From Alphaproteobacteria bacterium (GTDB lineage: Bacteria > Pseudomonadota > Alphaproteobacteria > Caulobacterales > Caulobacteraceae), in assembly GCA_025359785.1 (NCBI GenBank), contig JANYET010000046.1, positions 48,503-112,502 on the forward strand: 64,000 nucleotides of DNA. Reading direction: 5' to 3'. The translations under genes were made by a program, and so were the position numbers. Below the pieces are notes generated by a model, which saw only the letters and a list, made by a program, of their open reading frames with translations, had not been told where the DNA came from and searched no databases. Positions within the stretch are counted from its first letter, which is position 1. Every line of letters starts with the position of its first letter. Of the stretch, positions 1 to 8,398 are shown one piece after another.

Positions 1-267
1 TCGGTGATGGTCTGTGTCACCGATCCGGACCTGAGCGCGACCATTTCGGAGGACCGGGCCCGCAGCCTGTTCGGCCTGACGCCGGCTGAAGCCCGCGTGG
101 CCATGGCCCTGATGGGTGGCGGGACCGCGCGCCACGTCGCCGAGGGGCTCGGCGTCAGCCTCCACACCGTCCGCCACCATCTCCAGAGCATCTTCGAAAA
201 GACCGGCGCGGCGCGGCAGTCCGAGCTGCTCACCCTGCTCACCCGCGCCGCCGGCCCGCTGAACTAG
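1..267 (+). CDS. LuxR-family transcriptional regulator, C-terminal part (cut by window edge)
   Basis: Only the last 88 or so residues lie inside the window; the frame is open to base 1, so the true start is upstream. The visible part is a LuxR/GerE DNA-binding domain: a FGLTPAEARVA first helix, then HVAEGLGVSLHTVRHHLQSIFEKTG, in which the recognition helix is VSLHTVRHHLQSIF, followed by a short tail. Members bind DNA as dimers; the sensory or effector domain lies outside the window, so neither signal nor targets can be named. The gene converges on the acyl-CoA catabolic cluster that starts at 311, and a short tandem repeat lies between them. The family is clear; the specific role is unknown. 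Confidence 0.85.
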   Translation, partial: SVMVCVTDPDLSATISEDRARSLFGLTPAEARVAMALMGGGTARHVAEGLGVSLHTVRHHLQSIFEKTGAARQSELLTLLTRAAGPLN

Positions 268-273
268 CGGCCC

Positions 274-320
274 CCCGACCTACCGCCTCCCGACCTATCG
301 CCCCCCCGACCTATCGCCCC
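274..320. repeat. Short tandem repeat (about 3 x 16 bp) between convergent genes
   Basis: Three adjacent copies of a C-rich unit with the core CCCGACCTAYCGCCCC start at 274, 289 and 305. The third copy runs over the stop codon of the crotonase gene (311-313) into its last codons. It is probably a slippage-generated repeat of no fixed function. Confidence 0.7.
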
Positions 321-1087
321 TGGAAGTTCCCGACGCGGCGCTCGGAGACCGACAGCACGCCTTCCCGGTAGTCCTCGGTGTCGCGCAGCCAGCCCTGTTC
401 GTGGGCCTCCTTGTCGGTCTGGGCGCGGACGGCGGCGGCCATGTCGCCGCGCAGGGTCTTGCGGGTCGAGACGATGGCCAGCGGGGCGTTCTCGGCGATC
501 TCGTGCGCGAGCCGCAGGGCCGCGGAGCGCAGGTCTTCCAGCGGCACGACCTCGTCCACCAGGCCCCAGGCCACGCCATCCTCGGCCTTCACCCGCCGGC
601 CCGTCAGAAACATCAGCTCGGCCTTCGAGCGCCCGATCAGCCGGGGCAGGGTGTAGGTGAGCCCGAAGCCCGGGTGGAAGCCCAGCTTGACGAAGTTGGC
701 CGCGAACTTCGCGTCTGGCGAGGCGATGCGGAAGTCGGCCACTACCGCCAGACCCAACCCCGCCCCGATTGCTCCGCCCTGCACGGCCGCCACGATCGGC
801 TTCTGCACCGAGAACAGCCGGACAGCCTGGTCGTAGAGCGGGTTGACCGAGCCCAGCCCGCCGGCGCTTTCGCTGCGCACCAGGTCGGCCCCGGCGCAGA
901 AGTTCTTGCCCTGCGCCTGCAGGACCGAGCAGCGAAGGCCGACCTCGGCGTCGATGGCGTCGAAGGCGTCGGCCAAGTCGCGCATCAGGTCCACGGAGAC
1001 GTGGTTGTGCGGCGGCTTGTCGATGGTCACGACCGCCACGTGTCCATCGACCGCGACGGCCACGTGATCCCCGAATTGCGTCTTCAT
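311..1087 (-). CDS. Enoyl-CoA hydratase/isomerase (crotonase) family protein
   Basis: A 258-residue crotonase-fold protein, normal length for the family. The oxyanion-hole segments are visible: GKNFCAGADL near residue 62 and GGAIGAGLGLAVVADFRIA near 105-123. When the KLGFHPGFGLTY and RSKAELMFLTG segments are lined up by eye with classical crotonase, the two catalytic glutamates do not fall in their usual places. Hydration of a trans-2-enoyl-CoA should therefore not be assumed; another reaction on an acyl-CoA (isomerisation, ring or C-C bond cleavage) is possible. It lies 13 bp downstream of an acyl-CoA dehydrogenase on the same strand, so the two are probably co-transcribed. Family certain, reaction uncertain. 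Confidence 0.88.
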   Translation of the reverse strand: MKTQFGDHVAVAVDGHVAVVTIDKPPHNHVSVDLMRDLADAFDAIDAEVGLRCSVLQAQGKNFCAGADLVRSESAGGLGSVNPLYDQAVRLFSVQKPIVAAVQGGAIGAGLGLAVVADFRIASPDAKFAANFVKLGFHPGFGLTYTLPRLIGRSKAELMFLTGRRVKAEDGVAWGLVDEVVPLEDLRSAALRLAHEIAENAPLAIVSTRKTLRGDMAAAVRAQTDKEAHEQGWLRDTEDYREGVLSVSERRVGNFQGR

Positions 1088-1100
1088 TGGCGTATCCCCG

Positions 1101-2267
1101 TTACTTTCTTGTGCCGAGCAGATTGCGGCCCACCACCCATTTGTGGACCTCGGTCGGGCCGTCGTAGATGCGCATGGTCCGAAGCTTGGCCTGCATCAGG
1201 CTGAGCGGCAGCTCCTTGGTCATGCCCATGGCGCCGAAGGCCTGCATCGCCCGGTCCACGGTTTCATAGGCCATTTCGGTGGCGTACCACTTGATCATGC
1301 TGATCTCGTTGCGGACCTCGCGGCCCTGGTCGTACTTCCAGGCGCAGTCGTAGGTCATCAGCCGGGTGGCGTGGATCTTGGTCGCCGCCTCCGCCACCCA
1401 GAACTGGATCGCCTGACGCTCAGAGAGCGGGACCCCGAAGGTTTTCCGCTGCGGCGCGTATTCGATCATCATGTCCAGCGCCCGCTGCGCCATGCCCACC
1501 GACCACGCCGCCATCTGGATGCGCCGGGTGCCGAGCCGGGTCTGCATCGGCGCAAAGCCGTTGCCTTCCTGGCCCAGTAGCTTCCAGCCCTCGACCCGGC
1601 AGTCCTCCAGCGCGATCTCATAGGTGTAGGCCCCGCCGATCATCGGGATGCGCCTCAGAACGTTGAAGCCGGGCGTGCCCTTGTCGACGAGGAAGGCGGT
1701 GATCCCGCCGCGGGCGCGCTTTTCGGTGTCGGTCACCGCCATCAGGATCGTGAAATCGGCGTGGTCGGCCCGGGAAATCCAGATTTTTCGGCCGTTGATG
1801 ATCCAGTCGTCGCCGTCGCGGACGGCGCGGGTCTGCATGCCCGCCGGGTCGGAGCCCGCGCCCGGCTCGGAGATGCCGATCGCCGAGACGGTCTTGCCCG
1901 CGACGTAGGGCGCCAGATAGGCCGCCCGCTGCCGCTCATCGACGGTCTGCATCAGCATCCGCAGGTTCGGGCTGTCCGGTGGCAGGGTGTAGGGCGTGAC
2001 GCAGCGGCCCATTTCCTCCTCGACGCCGACCATGGCGCACATCGGCAGGTCCGAGCCACCGACGTCCTCCGGGGCGTCCAGGCCGAACAGGCCCAGTTCG
2101 TGGGCCTTTTTGTCCAGCCGGGCGTGATCGACCTCGCCGATGCCCAGGCCCTTGCCGTCGGCCTCGCGGGCCATGACGGCGGCCTCCAGCGGCATCAGTT
2201 CGTCGCGGACGAAATTCGCCACCAGGTCCTTGAGCATCCGGTGCTCTTCGGCGATCTCGAAATCCAT
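1101..2267 (-). CDS. Acyl-CoA dehydrogenase family protein
   Basis: A 388-residue flavoprotein of the acyl-CoA dehydrogenase superfamily, which oxidises an acyl-CoA to a 2-enoyl-CoA and passes electrons to ETF. Visible motifs are ISEPGAGSDP (FAD and substrate loop), WIINGRKIWISRADHAD, QRKTFGVPLSERQAIQF, and YDGPTEVHKWVVGRNLL near the C-terminus. The position usually held by the catalytic glutamate before GT carries Asp (YDGPTEVH), as in other FadE-like members. I chose the ATG at 2267 because GGGAGGG lies just upstream; longer readings in this frame only run antisense over the CoA-transferase gene. It is probably an operon with the downstream crotonase and is divergent from the CoA-transferase. 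The substrate is unknown. Confidence 0.93.
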   Translation of the reverse strand: MDFEIAEEHRMLKDLVANFVRDELMPLEAAVMAREADGKGLGIGEVDHARLDKKAHELGLFGLDAPEDVGGSDLPMCAMVGVEEEMGRCVTPYTLPPDSPNLRMLMQTVDERQRAAYLAPYVAGKTVSAIGISEPGAGSDPAGMQTRAVRDGDDWIINGRKIWISRADHADFTILMAVTDTEKRARGGITAFLVDKGTPGFNVLRRIPMIGGAYTYEIALEDCRVEGWKLLGQEGNGFAPMQTRLGTRRIQMAAWSVGMAQRALDMMIEYAPQRKTFGVPLSERQAIQFWVAEAATKIHATRLMTYDCAWKYDQGREVRNEISMIKWYATEMAYETVDRAMQAFGAMGMTKELPLSLMQAKLRTMRIYDGPTEVHKWVVGRNLLGTRK

Positions 2268-2345
2268 CTGGCCCTCCCGTCGCGATCCCGCGCGCGATCT
2301 TGTATGGTGATCATAACGACCGGAAGCGGCGAGGGGAGTGCTACG

Positions 2346-3572
2346 TTGGGGAAACCAAGGAAACTGGCCGAAAAGGCGACGGGTCCGCTCAGCGGAATCC
2401 GCGTGCTGGACCTCACTAGCGTGGTCAATGGGGCCTATGGCGCCCAGATCCTCGCCGATCAGGGCGCCGACGTGATCAAGCTGGAAGACCCAGGCTCTGG
2501 CCGCGGCGACGGCGGCGACATCATGCGCTGGGCCGGCCATCCGCCGGAGGGTAGCCCGCGTGGCATGGGCCCGATCTTCCTGACCATCAACCGCAACAAG
2601 CGCTCGATGCTGCTGGACCTGGGCGACGCCGCCTCGCGCAAGACCCTCATCAAGCTGATCAAGACCTGCGACGTCTTCGCCGCCTCGGTCCGTTACGCCG
2701 GCCTGACGCGCCTGGGCCTGTCCTACGAGGACGTGGCCGCGATCAAGCCGGATATCGTCTACGTCCACTGCGCCGGCTATGGCTCCGACGGCCCCTATGC
2801 CGGCGAGCCGGCCTACGACGACCTGATCCAGTCGGCCTCGGGCCTGGCCGACGTCCTGCCGCGTACTGACGGCGATCCGACGCCGCGCATCCTGCCGACG
2901 CTGGTTGCCGACAAGGTCTCGGGCCTGTTTATGGCCCAGGCGGTGACCGCGGCCTTGCTGCACAAGGCGCGCACCGGCGAGGGCCAGTTCGTCGAGGTGC
3001 CCATGCTGGAGTGCGTGACCAGCTTCCTGCTGGTCGAGCATCTCTACGACCAGACCTACCAGCCGGCGACCGGCCAGTGGGGCTATGTCCGGGTGGTCAA
3101 TCCCAACCGCCGGCCGTTCAGGACCAAGGACGGCTGGATCGGCCTTTTGCCCTACACCGACAAGCAGTGGGACCAGTTCTTCGAGGCCGCCGGCTTCGGC
3201 GAGACCATCGCCAAGGACCCGCGCTTCTCCGACTATTCCGCCCGCATGAAGCACATCAACGAGCTCTACGGCCTCGTGGGCGAGGCCGCCGCCACCAAGA
3301 CCACCCAGGAATGGCTGGACGTGCTCAAACCCCTGTCGATCCCGGTGGTGAAGACCAACCGGCTGGACGATCTGCCGGACGACCCGCATCTGCGGGCCGT
3401 CGATTTCTTCCAGACCTACGAGCACCCGACGATGGGCGGCTATCGGCAGATGAAGCCGCCGGTGAAGTTCGCCAAGACGCCCTCCAACATCCGCCGCCAT
3501 CCGCCGGAGTTGGGCCAGCACACCGCTGAAATCCTGGCCGAGATCGCGGCGACCGAAGGCCAGGATGCGTGA
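2346..3572 (+). CDS. CaiB/BaiF family CoA-transferase (class III)
   Basis: A 408-residue class III CoA-transferase, which moves CoA between carboxylic acids through an aspartyl-CoA intermediate. The N-terminal block GPLSGIRVLDLTSVV followed by GAYGAQILADQGADVIKLE is characteristic. The predicted catalytic Asp is in PAYDDLIQSASG (about D158). The proposed start is the TTG at 2346, with GAGGGGAG 7 nt upstream; an ATG at 2304 and a GTG at 2307 in the same frame lack a ribosome binding site. The gene is divergent from the acyl-CoA dehydrogenase and close to a ligase and thiolase-like gene, so it probably activates or recycles an acid in the same pathway. The substrate pair cannot be predicted. 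Confidence 0.9.
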   Translation: MGKPRKLAEKATGPLSGIRVLDLTSVVNGAYGAQILADQGADVIKLEDPGSGRGDGGDIMRWAGHPPEGSPRGMGPIFLTINRNKRSMLLDLGDAASRKTLIKLIKTCDVFAASVRYAGLTRLGLSYEDVAAIKPDIVYVHCAGYGSDGPYAGEPAYDDLIQSASGLADVLPRTDGDPTPRILPTLVADKVSGLFMAQAVTAALLHKARTGEGQFVEVPMLECVTSFLLVEHLYDQTYQPATGQWGYVRVVNPNRRPFRTKDGWIGLLPYTDKQWDQFFEAAGFGETIAKDPRFSDYSARMKHINELYGLVGEAAATKTTQEWLDVLKPLSIPVVKTNRLDDLPDDPHLRAVDFFQTYEHPTMGGYRQMKPPVKFAKTPSNIRRHPPELGQHTAEILAEIAATEGQDA

Positions 3573-3682
3573 GCCGTGCGCCGATCTGCCGGCCGGCGGC
3601 GCGGGCCCTTCCCATCTGACCCGCCCAGCGTATTCTTACGCCCAGCGCCGACCGTGAAGAGTCGGCCGCAAGGGAGTTCTCC

Positions 3683-4747
3683 ATGGCTAAGTCCGCGATC
3701 CTCTTCGCCGCTGCTTCGCTGAGCCTGCTGGCCGCGCCGGCGCTCGCCCAGACACCGGCCAACGGGGCCAGGGCGGCCGCGCCTTACCACGCGCCAAAGA
3801 ACGGCTGGGGCCAACCGGATCTGCAGGGCACCTACACCACCGCCACGATCACGCCGCTGACCCGTGACGCCAAGTACGGCACGCGCAACGTGCTGACCAA
3901 GCAGGAAGCCGACAGCCTGGAACAGGCGACCCGCGACCAGGTGAAGCGCGCCGACGAGCCGACCCCGCCGGAAGCGACGGTCAAGGATCTGAAGAACGCC
4001 GACTGCGGCGCCGACGGCATCTCAGGCTTCAACTGCGGCTACAATCAGGGCTGGAAGGATCCGGGCACCACGCTCATCGACCTCAATGGCGAAAAGCGCG
4101 CGTCGATCATCACCGCGCCAGCGAACGGCCAGTTCCCGGCCCGCGTTGCGCCCACGGGTAACGCTCAGGCCCGCCGCGCGCCGGCCCGCGGCCGCACGGA
4201 CAACCCCGAGGGCTTCAGCCTGGGCGAGCGCTGCCTGCTCTCCTTCGGCTCCAGCGGCGGCCCCCCGATGCTGCCCCTGATGTACAACAACACCTACCAG
4301 ATCGTGCAGTCGAAGGACGAGGTCGCCATCGACGTGGAGATGGTCCACGACATCCGCCACATCCGCCTGAACGCGCAGCACGGTCCGGCCGCCATAAAGC
4401 TCTGGATGGGCGACAGCGTCGGCCATTGGGAGGGCGACACCCTGGTGGTCGAGACCCTCAACATGCGCCCCGAACAGGGCCTGCGCGGCGGCTCGCCCAA
4501 CCAGAAAGTCACCGAGCGGTTCACCCGCGTCGGGCCGACCAAGCTGAAATACGCCTTCACCGTTGAGGACCCCAGCGTCTACGCCGAGCCCTTCAGCGGC
4601 GAGGTGGCGATGAACATCACCAAGGGGCAGGTCTACGAATACGCCTGCCACGAAGGCAACTACGCCCTCGAGGGCATGCTCGCCGGTGCGCGGGCCGACG
4701 AGGCCAAGAGCGCCCAGGCCGGAGCCGCCAAGACCGGCGGGAAGTAG
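3683..4747 (+). CDS. Secreted protein of unknown function (PDLQG motif)
   Basis: A 354-residue exported protein. The first 22 residues form a classical signal peptide ending LAAPALA-QT, so the mature protein should be periplasmic or extracellular. The mature N-terminus has NGWGQPDLQGTYTTATITPL, a motif shared by a family of conserved hypothetical secreted proteins in alphaproteobacteria. I recognise no enzyme signature. Three or four cysteines (in DCGADGISGFNCGY, ERCLLSF and EYACHEG) could form disulfides. A plausible ribosome binding site AAGGGAG lies upstream of the ATG. It stands alone downstream of the CoA-transferase and ends before a large inverted repeat. Function unknown. Confidence 0.8.
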   Translation: MAKSAILFAAASLSLLAAPALAQTPANGARAAAPYHAPKNGWGQPDLQGTYTTATITPLTRDAKYGTRNVLTKQEADSLEQATRDQVKRADEPTPPEATVKDLKNADCGADGISGFNCGYNQGWKDPGTTLIDLNGEKRASIITAPANGQFPARVAPTGNAQARRAPARGRTDNPEGFSLGERCLLSFGSSGGPPMLPLMYNNTYQIVQSKDEVAIDVEMVHDIRHIRLNAQHGPAAIKLWMGDSVGHWEGDTLVVETLNMRPEQGLRGGSPNQKVTERFTRVGPTKLKYAFTVEDPSVYAEPFSGEVAMNITKGQVYEYACHEGNYALEGMLAGARADEAKSAQAGAAKTGGK

Positions 4748-4761
4748 CCGAAAGAGCAGAA

Positions 4762-4907
4762 AACCACGAACCCACACAAACACCGCGAACGCGCCGCCGA
4801 GGCGGCCCGGCCGTAGGCCAGTTCCTGAAGCTCGGAGCCAGGAATTCCTAGCGAGCGGTGCCTCAGCCGATAGCGCGCGTTCGTGGTGTTTGTGTGGGTT
4901 CGTGGTT
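4762..4907. repeat. Long inverted repeat (32-bp arms, 31/32 matching)
   Basis: The left arm (4762-4793) and right arm (4876-4907) are reverse complements with a single mismatch, separated by 82 bp. The arms begin AACCACGAACCCACACAAAC. The element sits between two convergent genes and could fold into a large cruciform or act as a bidirectional terminator. Its shape also resembles a REP/MITE-type mobile palindrome. No reading frame of significance is inside. Confidence 0.85.
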
Positions 4908-4940
4908 GAATCTTAAGAACCGCTGACGCGGCTCCGTATC

Positions 4941-5348
4941 TCAGGCCGGGGCGAACACCGGGACCGGCGGGCCGCCTTCGGTGGGCTGGAACTGAACCTT
5001 GACCTTCATGCCGATGGCCAGCCCGTCGGGCGCGACGCCGACGAAGTTGGTCAGGACGGCGGGCCCCTCGTCCAGGGTCACATAGCCGATGGCGTAGGGC
5101 CCGGTCGGCGCGCGATGCATCACCGAGTAGCTGTAGATCACGCCTTCGCCAGGACTCTCCTCCCAGACGGTCTCGGCCGACATGCAGAACGGGCACAGCG
5201 CGCGGGGATACCAGTGCGCCTTGCCGCAACCTGTGCACCGCTTGATCAGGAACCGCCCCTCGGTCGCCGCGTCCCAGAAGGGCTTGGTCTCGATGGAGAT
5301 TGCCGGCGCCGGGATCGGACGGGTCATGTGTTCCGTGGCTTCAGACAT
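4941..5348 (-). CDS. Zn-ribbon/OB-fold (DUF35) protein, partner of a thiolase-like enzyme
   Basis: A 135-residue DUF35 (Zn-ribbon domain-containing OB-fold) protein. An N-terminal helix leads into a rubredoxin-like zinc ribbon with C38-x2-C41 and C52-x2-C55 (CTGC, CPFC); the OB-fold follows (GVIYSYSVMHRAP, GPYAIGYVTLDEGP). In this family the protein is an obligate partner of a thiolase-fold protein, for example ChsH2 with Ltp2 in steroid side-chain degradation, where it binds the acyl-CoA. Here the thiolase-like gene ends 2 bp upstream, supporting a two-subunit complex. The start at 5348 has GGGAGG 6 nt upstream; longer readings in this frame only overlap the thiolase gene. Confidence 0.9.
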   Translation of the reverse strand: MSEATEHMTRPIPAPAISIETKPFWDAATEGRFLIKRCTGCGKAHWYPRALCPFCMSAETVWEESPGEGVIYSYSVMHRAPTGPYAIGYVTLDEGPAVLTNFVGVAPDGLAIGMKVKVQFQPTEGGPPVPVFAPA

Positions 5349-5350
5349 GC

Positions 5351-6538
5351 TCAGGCCTCCCGTTCCATGATCAGCGTGGCCGCCGCGTGCCGCGTGCCGA
5401 GCGAGCCGCCTGTGCCGTGGGCGATGGCCAGGTCGCAGTTCTTCACCTGCACCTTCGGATGCGCCTCGCCGCGCAGTTGGCGCACGGCCTCGATCACCTT
5501 GGTGATACCGCCGCGGTTGGTGGGGTGGTTGTTGCAAAGGCCGCCCCCGTCGGTGTTGAACGGCAGCTTGCCGACGCCACTGATCAGGTTGCCGTCGGAG
5601 ACGAACCGGCCACCCTCGCCCTTCTTGCAGAAGCCGAGGTCCTCAAGCTGCATCAGCACCGTGATGGTGAAACTGTCGTAGATCGAGGCGTACTTGATGT
5701 CGGCGGGCGTAACTCCGGCCTCCTCGAAGGCCCGGGGTCCCGACCAGACGGCGCCCGAGTGGGTCAGGTCGAGGTCCAGCCCGCCGCGCGGGCCCTTCGG
5801 CGCCTCGCCCGCGCCCATCACCCGCACCTTCGGGCGGTTCAGCGATTTCGCCACCTCGGGCGATGTGACGATCAGCGCCCCGCCGCCATCGGTCACCACG
5901 CAACAGTCCAGCAGGTGCAGCGGGTCGGAGATCATCCGCGAATTCACGACCTGCTCGACGGTGACCACGTCCTTCAGGAAGGCATGCTCGTTCCACTGGG
6001 CGTGGTGCGAGGCGGCCACCTTGATCCAGGCCAGCTGCTCGGACGTGGTGCCATACTCGTACATGTGGCGCATGGCGCACATGCCGTAGGTGTTGTGCGT
6101 CGAGCCGCCGTAGATGTTCTCGAACCCGGCCTCTGGCGGCCCGTCCGTCAGGCCACCACCACCACCACCGGGCCCGCCCGGCCGTCGCCCGGCTTGCCGC
6201 GGCCGGCCGGCCAGGGTGATCAGCGCCACCGAGCACTTGCCCTGCGCGATCGCCTGGGCCGCGTGGCCCACGTGGACGATGTAGGAGGAGCCGCCGGTCT
6301 CGGTGGAGTCGAGGTGCCGGACGTTCTTCAGGCCCATGTAGTCGACCATTGACAGCCCGCCGAACCCCGGCGCGTCGCCGGCGCAGAAGTAGCCGTCCAC
6401 GTCATCCTTGCTGAGGCCCGCGTCGGTCAGCGCGCCCAACGCGCACTCTCCGTGCAGCTGCGGCGTCGAGGTGTCCGGCGCGTCGCGCAACGGATGCTCG
6501 AACGCGCCCATGAGATAGGCCTTGCCCTTGATACTCAT
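5351..6538 (-). CDS. Thiolase-fold protein without thiolase cysteine (SCP-x/Ltp2-like, possible retro-aldolase)
   Basis: A 395-residue thiolase-superfamily protein. Where the nucleophilic Cys is expected the sequence is DSTETGGSSYIV (about residues 77-88), with no Cys. The C-terminal active-site blocks are GGGLCNNHPTNRGG and AHGTGGSLGTRHA rather than the GHPxGATG and CxGGG of real thiolases. It has the SIYDSFTITVLMQLEDLGFC block seen in SCP-x/Ltp2-type proteins. With its DUF35 partner it may cleave a beta-hydroxyacyl-CoA by retro-aldol chemistry; this is inference. Residues 121-129 form an odd Gly-rich insertion from a CCA-repeat tract. I prefer the ATG at 6538 (GGGGAGG only 3 nt upstream); one at 6550 is also possible. 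Confidence 0.85.
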   Translation of the reverse strand: MSIKGKAYLMGAFEHPLRDAPDTSTPQLHGECALGALTDAGLSKDDVDGYFCAGDAPGFGGLSMVDYMGLKNVRHLDSTETGGSSYIVHVGHAAQAIAQGKCSVALITLAGRPRQAGRRPGGPGGGGGGLTDGPPEAGFENIYGGSTHNTYGMCAMRHMYEYGTTSEQLAWIKVAASHHAQWNEHAFLKDVVTVEQVVNSRMISDPLHLLDCCVVTDGGGALIVTSPEVAKSLNRPKVRVMGAGEAPKGPRGGLDLDLTHSGAVWSGPRAFEEAGVTPADIKYASIYDSFTITVLMQLEDLGFCKKGEGGRFVSDGNLISGVGKLPFNTDGGGLCNNHPTNRGGITKVIEAVRQLRGEAHPKVQVKNCDLAIAHGTGGSLGTRHAAATLIMEREA

Positions 6539-6598
6539 GATCCTCCCCAAAATATCGTGCGCGAATATGCGTCTGGGTTAGCGGCCACCCCACCCCAT

Positions 6599-6720
6599 GT
6601 CATCCCGGAAAGCCGCGAAGACGGCTTGTCCGGGACCCATGATCGCGAAGCTCTCCGGCTGATCCCGGACCATAGCCGCCTGTCGGTCCCGGTCTTCGCG
6701 GCCCGCGAAACCGGGATGAC
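6599..6720. repeat. Intergenic palindromic repeat, copy A
   Basis: Outer arms GTCATCCCGG (6599-6608) and CCGGGATGAC (6711-6720) are perfect reverse complements, with further nested hairpins inside. The right half (GGTCCCGGTCTTCGCG at 6685-6700, then a GCGAAACCGGGAT block) recurs almost unchanged at 37941-37973. It is located between the thiolase-like and acyl-CoA ligase genes. Confidence 0.8.
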
Positions 6721-6732
6721 ACTGCGAGGCGA

Positions 6733-8217
6733 TCATGCCGCCTCGTCCTTCTTCAATCGCGCGTCCCGCAGCGCCGAGCGCCGCACCTTGCCCGCGTCGT
6801 CGCGCAGCGGCTCGTCCACGAACTCATAGCTGCGCGGCTGTTTGTAGCTGACCAGCCGATCCGCCAGGTGCGCCTTCAGGTCTTCAGCCGTCAGGGCGCC
6901 CTTAGCCTGGACGATGGCGTGGATGATGTTGCCCAGGTCGTCGTCCGGCAGGCCGATCACCGCCACCGACTGCACGGCCGGATGCTCCTCCAGCGCCGCC
7001 TCGATCTCCGCCGGATAGACGTTGGAGCCGCCCACCAGGATCATGTCGGTGCGCCGGTCGGCGAGGTATAGATAGCCGTCCTCGTCGAACCAGCCGATGT
7101 CCCCAAGGCTCTCCCAGCCGCCCTCCATCACCTTGGCGGTGGCGCCCCGGTACTGATAGGTCGGCGGCGCGCCTTGCGGCCTTCGCATGTAGATCTCGCC
7201 CACTTCGCGCGGCGCCAGGTCGCGGCCGTCCTCGCCCACCGCCTTCATCTCGCCGACGCTCACCCGGCCCACCGAGCCGCGGTGCTCCAGCCACTCGGCG
7301 CCGGAGATGATGGTCACGGCCTGGGCCTCGGTGCCGGCATAGAGCTCCATCACCTTGTCCGGCCCGATCCAGCGGATGAAGGCCTCCTTCAGGAAGGCCG
7401 GGCAGGGCGCCGCCAGATGCCAGAGCGTGTTCAGCGAGGAGAGGTCATACCGCTCCCGCGTGGCGTCCGGCAGGCGCCAGATACGGTTCATCATGGTCGG
7501 CACGACATAGACCCACGTGGCCCGGCGCTTCTCGATCTCGGCCAAGGTTGCCTCTGGATCGAAACGTGGCATCACCACCAGATGGCACCCCTGGCTGATG
7601 GCCGCCATCATCATGCCGAAGCCCGCGTTGTGGTAGAGCGGGGCCGGCAGGACGGCGATGTCGTTGGGCGTCAGCCGCCAGCCGCCGATCTCCGGGGTTT
7701 CCTTGAGCGTGACCCCCGGCTGGCCCGCCAGGATCAGCTTCGGGCGCCCCGTCGAGCCGCCGCTGGTGGGGGCCTTGGAGATCGGCGCGGTGGCGTCGGG
7801 CAGATCGCTCTCGTCGTCTGACAGGGCCGCGATCGCGGCCACGCCCACCAGCGGCCGGTCGATCTCGTGCTTGAAGTCGGCGATGACGATGGGGGTGGCG
7901 GCCAGCTCCATGATCGCCTCCAGCTCGCCCTTCGGCAGGCGGAAGCTGACCGGCTGCGGCGTCGCGCCCAGCTTCCAGATCGCGTAGCAGGCCTCCACGA
8001 AGCCGATGCAATTGGGCAGCCCCAGTGTCACCAGGTCGCCGTGCTTCACCCCCAGCGCCGCCAGCCCACGGGCGATGCGGTTGGTGCGCCGGTGCAGCTC
8101 GGCATAGGTCAGGGTCGTCGCGCCGTCGGAGACCGCCGGCGCGTTGGGCTGGAACCGCGCGTGCTGCGCGAGCTTGGCGCCCAGTGAAATCATCTCGGGG
8201 GGAGAAATCTCGTCCAT
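6733..8217 (-). CDS. AMP-dependent acyl-CoA synthetase/ligase
   Basis: A 494-residue ANL-superfamily adenylating enzyme that would convert a carboxylic acid to its CoA thioester via an acyl-adenylate. The P-loop-like block is KAPTSGGSTGRPKLI, with YAGTEA further on; the hinge is YLYLADRRTDMILVGGSNVYPAEIE, and the C-terminal catalytic Lys segment is LVSYKQPRSYEFVDE-PLRDDAGKVRR. These match the fatty/aromatic acyl-CoA ligase branch. The start is the ATG at 8217 with GGGAAG upstream; reading further would run into the divergent thioesterase. It probably activates the substrate for the neighbouring dehydrogenases and thiolase-like enzyme. The acid is unknown. Confidence 0.93.
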   Translation of the reverse strand: MDEISPPEMISLGAKLAQHARFQPNAPAVSDGATTLTYAELHRRTNRIARGLAALGVKHGDLVTLGLPNCIGFVEACYAIWKLGATPQPVSFRLPKGELEAIMELAATPIVIADFKHEIDRPLVGVAAIAALSDDESDLPDATAPISKAPTSGGSTGRPKLILAGQPGVTLKETPEIGGWRLTPNDIAVLPAPLYHNAGFGMMMAAISQGCHLVVMPRFDPEATLAEIEKRRATWVYVVPTMMNRIWRLPDATRERYDLSSLNTLWHLAAPCPAFLKEAFIRWIGPDKVMELYAGTEAQAVTIISGAEWLEHRGSVGRVSVGEMKAVGEDGRDLAPREVGEIYMRRPQGAPPTYQYRGATAKVMEGGWESLGDIGWFDEDGYLYLADRRTDMILVGGSNVYPAEIEAALEEHPAVQSVAVIGLPDDDLGNIIHAIVQAKGALTAEDLKAHLADRLVSYKQPRSYEFVDEPLRDDAGKVRRSALRDARLKKDEAA

Positions 8218-8398
8218 CTGCGTCTTCCCAAAAACTGTCCGGCCAAGTCTGACGCCCGGCTCGCTGAAATGATCTTGTCCACCGCAATGATCGGCGGGTC
8301 GCCACATTCCCCATCCGGCCCACGTTCCGCAAGATGCGCCAAGCCCGGGGCCTTGGTTTTCGCCGCGCGACCGCTCAAGCTCCGCCGCAAGGGAGACG

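Noticed and set aside
401..1204. Long rightward reading frame opposite the crotonase gene
   Set aside because: It is antisense to a clear crotonase, has Arg/Gly/His-rich composition without any motif, and arises from GC-rich codon bias.
1761..2345. N-terminal extension of the CoA-transferase frame
   Set aside because: The extension is antisense to the acyl-CoA dehydrogenase; the TTG at 2346 has the ribosome binding site and matches the family's N-terminus.
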